A DNA stretch of 20,672 nt from a virus. This document shows, piece after piece, positions 7,156-13,034 of the stretch. The translations under genes were made by a program, and so were the position numbers. The DNA lies in IMG/VR virus record IMGVR_UViG_3300031997_000083, positions 1 to 20,672 of that record. One strand, given 5' to 3'. Position 1 is the stretch's first letter; every line of letters begins with the position of its first letter. Below the pieces are notes generated by a model. That model did not search any database. It worked only from the letters and a program-made list of their open reading frames with translations, and was not told the DNA's origin.

Positions 7156-7517
7156 AGACCCTGGGGAAGATCTGGGCGTGGGTGAAAGCCCACTGGAAGT
7201 GGATCGTCGCCGGCCTGGCGGTGGTTGTCGCGCTTATCGTGGGTGCGCGCATCGCGAAGGGTCGCGTAGACCCTCCACCCATCCCGGAGAAGATCCAGAA
7301 GCGCAAGGAGAAGGTCGCCTTCCTGGAGGGTGAGATCAACCAGCTCGAAGGCCAGAAGACCGGCATCAAGGCGAAGGAGACCGTGGCCGAGGGCGAGATC
7401 GAGGACCTCACCAACCAGGTCACCGAGCTGAATGGGAAGATCGCCGAGGTTCGAGAAGAGGTTCCGACGCTCTCCGCCGAGGAGAAGCTGAAGCGGTTCA
7501 AGAAGCTGGGGTACTGA
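7152..7517 (+). CDS. N-anchored membrane protein with coiled coil, spanin-like candidate
   Basis: A 121-residue protein. A Trp/Lys-rich start is followed by one membrane span (about 18-36), a Pro-rich linker (DPPPIP), a long heptad-like coiled coil (about 46-112) and a basic end. This is the layout of an inner-membrane spanin (Rz type), which bridges to the outer membrane in the last lysis step. It could equally be a membrane-anchored coiled-coil accessory. It starts inside the stop codon of the holin-like gene (ATGA) with GAGGG 9 bases upstream, and the next gene begins one base after its stop, so the three genes form a translationally coupled unit. Confidence 0.5.
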   Translation: MKTLGKIWAWVKAHWKWIVAGLAVVVALIVGARIAKGRVDPPPIPEKIQKRKEKVAFLEGEINQLEGQKTGIKAKETVAEGEIEDLTNQVTELNGKIAEVREEVPTLSAEEKLKRFKKLGY

Positions 7518-7518
7518 G

Positions 7519-7968
7519 ATGCGGTGGTTCATCCTCACGGTCTTCGTGGTCCTCCTGGCGGCGCTGCCGGCGCACGCGCAGGACAACGGCAGCGTCATCC
7601 TCGTGAACAAGGGTGTGACCGGCTTCTGGTTCCCCGAGCCCGTCGCGACGAAGATGCTCCAGGACCTCGAAGAGCTTCCCCTCCTTCGGCAGAAGGTTGC
7701 CGCGTTGGAGCTGAAGGTCTCTCGGATGGAGGATCTGAATCTGCTGATGAAGGACGAGCGCTCCGTCACCGAGCAGATCAGCGCGAAGTGGAAGCTGGCG
7801 TTCGACGAGCAGTTGAAGATCACGCAGGAGCAGCAGGCCTACTACGAGGAGCAGCTCGCGCGTGAGAAGAAGTGGTACAAGTCGCCGGTCCTGTGGTTCA
7901 GCGTCGGGGTGATCGCAACGGCTGCGCTCGCCATTGGTCTGAACTACGGGCTCGCAAAGACACGATAG
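7519..7968 (+). CDS. Exported coiled-coil protein with C-terminal membrane anchor
   Basis: A 149-residue protein. The N-terminus is a clear signal sequence (MRWF, hydrophobic core, then AHA before QDN, cleavage after about residue 20). There is no lipobox Cys. A coiled coil spans about 55-120, and a second membrane span (about 126-145) ends the protein. This would leave a periplasmic coiled coil tethered at one or both ends. Together with the two preceding genes it looks like a lysis or envelope unit. It starts one base after the previous stop without a clear ribosome site, so it is probably translated by coupling. Family not recognised. Confidence 0.5.
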   Translation: MRWFILTVFVVLLAALPAHAQDNGSVILVNKGVTGFWFPEPVATKMLQDLEELPLLRQKVAALELKVSRMEDLNLLMKDERSVTEQISAKWKLAFDEQLKITQEQQAYYEEQLAREKKWYKSPVLWFSVGVIATAALAIGLNYGLAKTR

Positions 7969-7977
7969 GAGACTCCC

Positions 7978-8358
7978 ATGGCGGTTCTCAACATTCTCGG
8001 CAAGATGACGTTCCCGGGCTCGCCCAGCGGAGCGAACAACCCAGTGATGATCGGCGCTCCGACGGTGCCGGCTACCTCGACGACGGGGTTCTCACTGAAC
8101 TACAACGAGACCGCGCAGTTCGAGTACGTGGTTCCCGCGGCGGGCACGCGCGTGGTGAACTTCGGCTCCATCGCGACGGGGAAGTTCCTGTACATCGGCA
8201 CGGACCAGCCGATCACGTACACGATGAACGGCGGCGTGGAGGTCTTCTCCTTGTCAGCCGGCGGCTTCCTGCTGATCGCAATGGGGAGCCTCTCTGCGCT
8301 GACGATCATCGCAGGGGCGCAGGAGGCCCGCGTCTTCGTGCTGGTGCTGGGAGACTAG
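7978..8358 (+). CDS. Small beta-rich virion-type protein, unknown function
   Basis: A 126-residue protein; AGGAG (7967-7971) precedes the ATG. It is almost uncharged and made of short hydrophobic strands with Gly/Thr/Asn turns, ending in VFVLVLGD. It contains no cysteine, signal peptide or long helix. Such proteins are common among phage head-fibre, neck and baseplate components. It is followed after three bases by a GTG-started gene. The exact role cannot be told from sequence. Confidence 0.55.
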   Translation: MAVLNILGKMTFPGSPSGANNPVMIGAPTVPATSTTGFSLNYNETAQFEYVVPAAGTRVVNFGSIATGKFLYIGTDQPITYTMNGGVEVFSLSAGGFLLIAMGSLSALTIIAGAQEARVFVLVLGD

Positions 8359-8361
8359 ACC

Positions 8362-9270
8362 GTGATCATCCAGCCGGGAGTAGAGCAGCCTTCGGTTGCG
8401 AGCATGATCGAGCTTGCTCGGACGAATTCTATTCGCCGGGTGGACATCGAGCTGCAAGACTCGACCGGGGCCCTCGTCGACATCGACGCCACCCTGGGAG
8501 CGGGAGGGGAGCCGAACGGCGTTCTCGACTTGGAGATCACCGACGTCGGCGGGATGTCGATCTACAAGGAGTCGTACTACCCCCCGCCGATGGGCGTGCT
8601 GGAGCCGAGGATCAAGAAGGCCGCGCCCGGGAGGTACTACATCGATCTCGGCAAGGTTCCCCACGAGACGGACAACCCTCAGGCGCTGCTCTTCAACTGG
8701 CACTCCCGGCAGAACGTCACCGCGGAGGAGGTCTACCGCACCCAGGTTGTCGAGGTCGTTTCGCCGAGGATCCTGTCCCTGCTCCCGTCGCTCCGGTTGC
8801 TGATCGACAAGACCGTCAAGCCGAACCTCCCGGAGAAATACTGCTTCATCGGCTACACCGACGGGATGCTGATCCTCTTCTTGAAGCTGGGGCTCTATAA
8901 AATCAACGAGTACGAGCCGTACCCCGTCTGGGAGAAGTTGGACTACTTCCCTATCGAGCTGTACGCGAGCATCCTCCTGCGGGCCGCCTTGTACCAGGGG
9001 ATCACGAGCCAGCTGCTCTTCTCCATCGACACGGACGTCCCACAGTTCTCGGACTCCGGGCACAGCTTCGTTCTCCAGCACGCGACTCCATTGGCAGCAT
9101 TTCTTAATACGTTAAGTTCGGAACTCGATAAATCTGTCCCTAACCTGAAGCGAAAATTCGTAAACAGTGGGACAATATCTATCGAGATGCGAATGGATAT
9201 GGCCTTCTCCATGTTACTGGCAAGTGCTCCAAATGGTTCACTATTTCGGAACATGTGGCAGGCAGGTTAA
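8362..9270 (+). CDS. Putative neck/virion structural protein with N-terminal Ig-like domain
   Basis: A 302-residue protein starting at GTG 8362, with GGGAG (8350-8354) upstream. Residues ~25-95 have a D-x-x-G-x-LVDID strand pattern followed by LEITDVGG, a beta-sandwich layout often found at the N-terminus of phage neck and baseplate proteins. Residues ~130-290 are helical with conserved-looking hydrophobic blocks (RILSLLPSLRLLID, then ALYQGITSQLLF). From about 9085 the codons become A/T-rich up to the stop. The last 16 bases overlap the next gene. Position between capsid and sheath suggests a neck or head-completion role, but I do not recognise the family. Confidence 0.5.
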   Translation: MIIQPGVEQPSVASMIELARTNSIRRVDIELQDSTGALVDIDATLGAGGEPNGVLDLEITDVGGMSIYKESYYPPPMGVLEPRIKKAAPGRYYIDLGKVPHETDNPQALLFNWHSRQNVTAEEVYRTQVVEVVSPRILSLLPSLRLLIDKTVKPNLPEKYCFIGYTDGMLILFLKLGLYKINEYEPYPVWEKLDYFPIELYASILLRAALYQGITSQLLFSIDTDVPQFSDSGHSFVLQHATPLAAFLNTLSSELDKSVPNLKRKFVNSGTISIEMRMDMAFSMLLASAPNGSLFRNMWQAG

Positions 9271-9557
9271 CCAATTACGATGGGATTATCGATACAGTAA
9301 TAATGGAAAAAGAGCTAGTCATAGACCTCTTCGACGAATCCGCCCCCGAGAACGAATCTCTGGCGCGTCTTCTCGACGATGGTCTATGGCAAGAACTCAT
9401 CTCCAAGGCCGAGAGGATCGAGCCGCCGAAGGTTCTCGAAGAGGACAGGGGCTTCGCGATGGATGGATCTCAGAGGAAGGAGCCTTCCGCCGGCCAGGAA
9501 GAGGATGCCGCAGATCCTCTCGCGGCGCTCGTCCAAGAGCTGATCGAGGGCCCGTAG
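9255..9557 (+). CDS. Small acidic helical protein of unknown function
   Basis: A 100-residue acidic protein (many Glu/Asp, several Leu-rich helices), starting at GTG 9255 inside the end of the previous gene. An in-frame ATG at 9303 would give 84 residues; neither start has a convincing ribosome site. It ends one base before the next ATG. The tight overlaps on both sides argue that it is translated by coupling. Its acidic helical composition would suit a small adaptor or chaperone of virion assembly. No family recognised. Confidence 0.5.
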   Translation: MAGRLTNYDGIIDTVIMEKELVIDLFDESAPENESLARLLDDGLWQELISKAERIEPPKVLEEDRGFAMDGSQRKEPSAGQEEDAADPLAALVQELIEGP

Positions 9558-9558
9558 C

Positions 9559-10587
9559 ATGGTCGAGACCACACAGCGCGGCTGCAAGGTCCCGGGCTCC
9601 AACATGGCCGTCGGCTACTGGGGCCGGGACATCCATGCGCAAGTCTTTGCCGAGCAGCAGCTTGGCAAGGAGCGCGCGTTGCTCCAGGAGCAGATCCTGC
9701 TCGGCGGTCTCCGTATGGAGCTGTGGCAGGAGGCTCCTGTCGGTCCCGAGTGCGCCTGCTACAACACCATCAACCGGATGGCGGACCGGAAGTGCATGGC
9801 CTGCCACGGCGTCGGCAGGGTGCCCGGGTACCTGAAGTTCGGGTACAACACGCTGTGGATGTCGGCCTCGGATCCGGACAACACGCTCACGGACCTCAGG
9901 CTCACCCGGAACTACCAGTCGTCGAAGCTGGAGCTGGTCGACGGTGCGCTCGTGGGGACCGTCGAGAGTGCTGACAAGCCCTTCTCCAGGACGGTGTTTG
10001 GGGCTACGTGGGGTACAAGTGTCCAGTGCTACCTGATGGAGTCGGACTACTCCTCCGTCACGGTGGAATACTCGCTCGACGCTGGGGTGACCTGGGCGGC
10101 GCTGTCGAACCTGCCGGCGGAGGTTGCGCAGACGGGTACGATCCGGTTCCGGGCGACTCTGACCCGTACTGAGACCGCGGCGCGCTCGCCGTTGTTCGAG
10201 ATGCTCAGTGCGCGGTACGCGACGATCCCTCTGGCGAATCCCGACGTGAACGGCGTGTACCGGAAGGGTCCTTGGATCCTCATCATGCGCGAGCCTCCGT
10301 CGACTGGTCACCGCAAGCAGGACTACGGCGACCAGCCCATCGAAGAGGGCCTGGAGATGTGGACCGCGGGGTTGTCGATGTTCGACGCTGCGATCCCGGC
10401 CGGGAGCATGGGCGAGGTGATCAAGGGGCCCGAGGTCCTGATGCAGCTGCTCGACGGCGCTCGCGCGGGCAATAGGTACATGGCGACGGCTTGGAAAAAC
10501 TCGGACCCGATGGCGTACATTCTCGTGTCGCAGACGTTCAAGATGCGCATCACCGACGACGTCGACCCGATGAAACTCGTGTGGTAG
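9559..10587 (+). CDS. Neck/virion structural protein with CxC-x11-CxxC cluster
   Basis: A 342-residue protein; GAGGG 8 bases before the ATG. Residues 65-82 hold Cys65, Cys67, Cys79 and Cys82, followed by HGVGRVPGY. This is a small zinc-binding or disulfide knuckle of the CxxCxGxG style. About 90-215 is beta-rich (VTVEYSLDAGVTW resembles Ig-like or tail-protein modules). About 230-340 mixes strands and helices. Similar Cys-rich turns followed by Gly-Tyr occur in some phage head-tail joining proteins, so a neck or connector role is likely by motif and position. It carries no enzyme signature. Confidence 0.5.
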   Translation: MVETTQRGCKVPGSNMAVGYWGRDIHAQVFAEQQLGKERALLQEQILLGGLRMELWQEAPVGPECACYNTINRMADRKCMACHGVGRVPGYLKFGYNTLWMSASDPDNTLTDLRLTRNYQSSKLELVDGALVGTVESADKPFSRTVFGATWGTSVQCYLMESDYSSVTVEYSLDAGVTWAALSNLPAEVAQTGTIRFRATLTRTETAARSPLFEMLSARYATIPLANPDVNGVYRKGPWILIMREPPSTGHRKQDYGDQPIEEGLEMWTAGLSMFDAAIPAGSMGEVIKGPEVLMQLLDGARAGNRYMATAWKNSDPMAYILVSQTFKMRITDDVDPMKLVW

Positions 10588-10596
10588 GAGACGATC

Positions 10597-11070
10597 ATGA
10601 AAAAAGGCATCACCCCAGAGGCAGCTCAGCGGCTGGAGTCGTTCCTCAAGAAGAGGGCGCAGAGCTTTGATCCCGAAGAGGGGGATCTGGGGTCGCATGT
10701 GGAAGACGCCCTCTGGGATCCTGCGAGGAGGATGGACCTCGCTTTTTCCACTGCGATTGACGACTTGAAGTTCGCTGTGGAGCAGGCGGTGCAGGCCGCT
10801 CTTCCTTCCGTGGAGGCGTCCTTCTCTGCGGCGTTTGACGCGCAAGTCTCGGAGATGTCGGATCTCGTTTCTGCTGCCTTCCCGGGGACAGCTCTTCCGA
10901 GTGCTCAGGACTTCGAGCAGATGAAGCAGCAGTTCATGGAAGAGCTTCGACAGGTCTTCACGGAGGACTTTGAGCTGTGGATCTCAGAGTCCGCGGCGCT
11001 CCCGTCCACTGATGGCTACGACGTTCGTGGGCTGTTCGGGGCTGCGGCAAATAGAGGGGTGACACCATGA
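10597..11070 (+). CDS. Helical protein of unknown function, possible neck adaptor
   Basis: A 157-residue, almost entirely helical, acidic protein. AGGAG overlaps the previous stop codon and lies 6 bases before the ATG. Its start, GIT-x6-RL-x-SF, is shared with the following gene product. The middle (about 45-130) has Ala-rich amphipathic helices. It overlaps the next gene by ATGA. The small helical form and the position between neck proteins and sheath would suit an adaptor, but the family is not recognised. Confidence 0.5.
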   Translation: MKKGITPEAAQRLESFLKKRAQSFDPEEGDLGSHVEDALWDPARRMDLAFSTAIDDLKFAVEQAVQAALPSVEASFSAAFDAQVSEMSDLVSAAFPGTALPSAQDFEQMKQQFMEELRQVFTEDFELWISESAALPSTDGYDVRGLFGAAANRGVTP

Positions 11071-11765
11071 GACGCAACGCTGGCGGGATCACGGACGATG
11101 GCTTCAGCCGGCTCGCGTCTTTCGTGTCGGCCAAGGAGAAGGACGAGCCCGAGGAGCTGGAGAAGTCCGAGGGCTCGGACAAGGACCTCAAGCAGGAGCT
11201 GGTCGAGTTCCTCAAGGACAATCCGAACCCCGAGGACGAGCTGGTCCACGATTGGGCTGAGGAGCATGGCTACGAGGTGGACGACATCGAGGCCCTCCTG
11301 TACGAGCTTGCCACGGACTACGTGGAGTCGAACGATCCGGACTCGGAGGACCTGATCCCCGGCGGCAAAGCCGACGATGTTCCCGACGAGGACCTCCCAA
11401 TGGAGCAGCTCCTGAAGGGGATCAAGGTCGAGATGGAGCACACGGATGATAAATCGCTAGCCGAAGAAATAGCATCCGATCATCTGGAGGAGTTCGACAA
11501 CTACTACGACGCTCTGGCGGACATGGAAGACGAGCTGAAGAAGGAAGGCCGGCTCCCGGGCTGGCCGTCCTCGAAGCCTTCCGGCTGGGGCTGGCGCGAG
11601 GAGATCGCCCCTCCTCGGTGGACCCCCGAGATGGAGAGAGCGGAGGAACCCGACCCACGCGAAGGGTTTGGATCCTGTCCTGGATGCGGTCAGGATGTTC
11701 CTGATCTCCCGGAGGGCGAGCTGTGCGACGTGTGTGACCGTAAGACTCGGAACATGCAGGAGTAG
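11067..11765 (+). CDS. DUF5661-like acidic protein with C-terminal zinc ribbon
   Basis: A 232-residue very acidic protein. After the shared GIT...RL.SF start (residues ~7-18) and a charged linker, residues ~45-95 form a helical WAEEHGYEVDDIEALLYELA segment. Residues ~112-157 contain GIKVEMEHTDD...AEEIASDHLEEF...YYDALADME, which I recognise as the DUF5661 pattern seen in many phage and metagenome proteins of unknown role. The C-terminus has CPGC (204-207) and CDVC (220-223), a likely zinc ribbon. Around 11445-11480 a run of A/T-rich rare codons interrupts the usual bias. It is coupled to both neighbours. Function unknown. Confidence 0.6.
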   Translation: MRRNAGGITDDGFSRLASFVSAKEKDEPEELEKSEGSDKDLKQELVEFLKDNPNPEDELVHDWAEEHGYEVDDIEALLYELATDYVESNDPDSEDLIPGGKADDVPDEDLPMEQLLKGIKVEMEHTDDKSLAEEIASDHLEEFDNYYDALADMEDELKKEGRLPGWPSSKPSGWGWREEIAPPRWTPEMERAEEPDPREGFGSCPGCGQDVPDLPEGELCDVCDRKTRNMQE

Positions 11766-11768
11766 CCC

Positions 11769-12932
11769 GTGCCGCAGAACGACTTCTCAGGACCGCGCGA
11801 GTACCGGGGCACAGTCCCACGGGATCCTCGCAATCCGCCGCGTTTCGGTCAGTTGATCGAGACCGTGAAGGACGCCTTCGCCGCGGAGCTGTACCGGTTC
11901 TTCGAGTCCAAGTCGGACGACATCCGGGCGAAGCTGGGCGAGTTCCCTGCCATCGAGAAGTTCGCTATCGGTGCCGGCAGCACCTCGTCGAGCATGGAAA
12001 CCGTGATGAACCTCATCATGTCCTACGGGAACACCCTGGACAAGTACCCGATGATCGCCATCACCTCCGCCAACGACAAGGAGTTCGTCCTCGGGCTGGG
12101 ATCGACCATCGTTTGCGACGGGCAGCAGGCTCCGCGGCTGACAGGTGGCGAGGGCCCCTTCAACCTCCAGGATGGCTGGACGCTCAGGATCCGGACGTGG
12201 CCTCTCGGTCTCGATAATGATCCGGTGGAGTCGACCTACGAGTTCAAGGACTTCCTGTTCCCGGACATCGCCAACGCCACGGTGCAGGACGTCATCCAAG
12301 CCATCAACGCGCAGGCGCTGTACACCCAGGCTCGGGAGTCTGGTAACGGGTTTCTCCAGATCGTTTCTGGAGGTCCTTGCGCTTCGGGGGCGAAGAACGG
12401 TCTGGAGATCATCGGAGGCACGCCTGACTGCCTCCTGGCGCTCGGCTACTCCGAGGGGCAGATCGACCGGTACACCGACCACACGTCGGGCTCAGCGTCC
12501 CCTGTGCAGCGCTACGGTGTGGCCGGGAAGATGACGATCAACTTGGACGTGATCTCTGACGACATGAACACGAGGACTCAGCTCGCGGATCTCGTGAGAG
12601 CTTTTTTCACATTCTACGTGGATCGCCAGTATTTTCAGTTCCAAGGGCGGTCGTACCTGGACGATTCGATAGACCCTCCTGAATGGTACCAGATCGTGTT
12701 GGATCGGAAGTTCTCGTGGGCTGGAGAGTACCAGAGGGCCCGCCAGGGCGGTGAGCAGAAGTCCTACCTGTACTCGATCCGGGGTGCTGTTCCAGTCTTT
12801 GCGGCGGACTTCATCGACCGCCAGGTGAACCGTGGGAACGCAACATTTGTCCAGTCCTCGAATCTCATCCACAAGGAAGACTTCCCCACAGGGGACTACT
12901 TCGGGGTCAACTACCTGAAGCTCGGCCAGTAG
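11769..12932 (+). CDS. Neck/tail structural protein sharing a domain with the sheath
   Basis: A 387-residue protein starting at GTG 11769, with AGGAG (11758-11762) 6 bases upstream. The N-terminal ~100 residues are helical. Residues ~125-225 carry a beta-alpha module: strands, then ATVQDVIQAIN, then a strand, SG-x-K-x-GLEIIGG and LLALGYSEG. The same layout occurs twice in the sheath protein encoded downstream. The C-terminal part (about 255-385) includes DLVRAFFTFYVDRQYF and YQIVLDRKFSWAGEY. It is the last gene before promoter P3 and the sheath, a position often taken by tail terminator or neck proteins. The precise role is inferred from place only. Confidence 0.5.
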   Translation: MPQNDFSGPREYRGTVPRDPRNPPRFGQLIETVKDAFAAELYRFFESKSDDIRAKLGEFPAIEKFAIGAGSTSSSMETVMNLIMSYGNTLDKYPMIAITSANDKEFVLGLGSTIVCDGQQAPRLTGGEGPFNLQDGWTLRIRTWPLGLDNDPVESTYEFKDFLFPDIANATVQDVIQAINAQALYTQARESGNGFLQIVSGGPCASGAKNGLEIIGGTPDCLLALGYSEGQIDRYTDHTSGSASPVQRYGVAGKMTINLDVISDDMNTRTQLADLVRAFFTFYVDRQYFQFQGRSYLDDSIDPPEWYQIVLDRKFSWAGEYQRARQGGEQKSYLYSIRGAVPVFAADFIDRQVNRGNATFVQSSNLIHKEDFPTGDYFGVNYLKLGQ

Positions 12933-12955
12933 GCTCTCCAGTCCTTCGACTTCGT

Positions 12956-12987
12956 TTTAAAAAATCCGACAGCTCCCACGGTATACT
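12956..12987 (+). promoter_or_regulatory. Promoter P3 before the tail operon
   Basis: TTTAAAAAATC (12956-12966) and GGTATACT (12980-12987), with a good -10 box TATACT at 12982. The 11-mer and its 24-base distance to GGTA are identical to P2 at 6237. It lies in the 102-base gap between the neck gene and the sheath gene, 47 bases upstream of the sheath start. Confidence 0.72.
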
Positions 12988-13012
12988 AGCCTCACGACAG
13001 GGGCCTTTCACC

Positions 13013-13026
13013 ACCTCCAGGGAGGT
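13013..13026 (+). promoter_or_regulatory. Hairpin overlapping the sheath ribosome binding site
   Basis: ACCTCC (13013-13018) and GGAGGT (13021-13026) are perfect complements and include the Shine-Dalgarno of the sheath gene (ATG 13035). A realistic fold is a 5-bp stem with the 4-base loop CAGG. This could hide the ribosome site until melted. Confidence 0.45.
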
Positions 13027-13034
13027 TTTCTACG

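Noticed and set aside
7872-8900. A 342-codon plus-strand frame crossing three genes
   Set aside because: It overlaps the end of the exported coiled-coil gene, the whole 7978 gene and much of the 8362 gene in another frame, is Arg/Gly/Asp-rich, and has no ribosome site.
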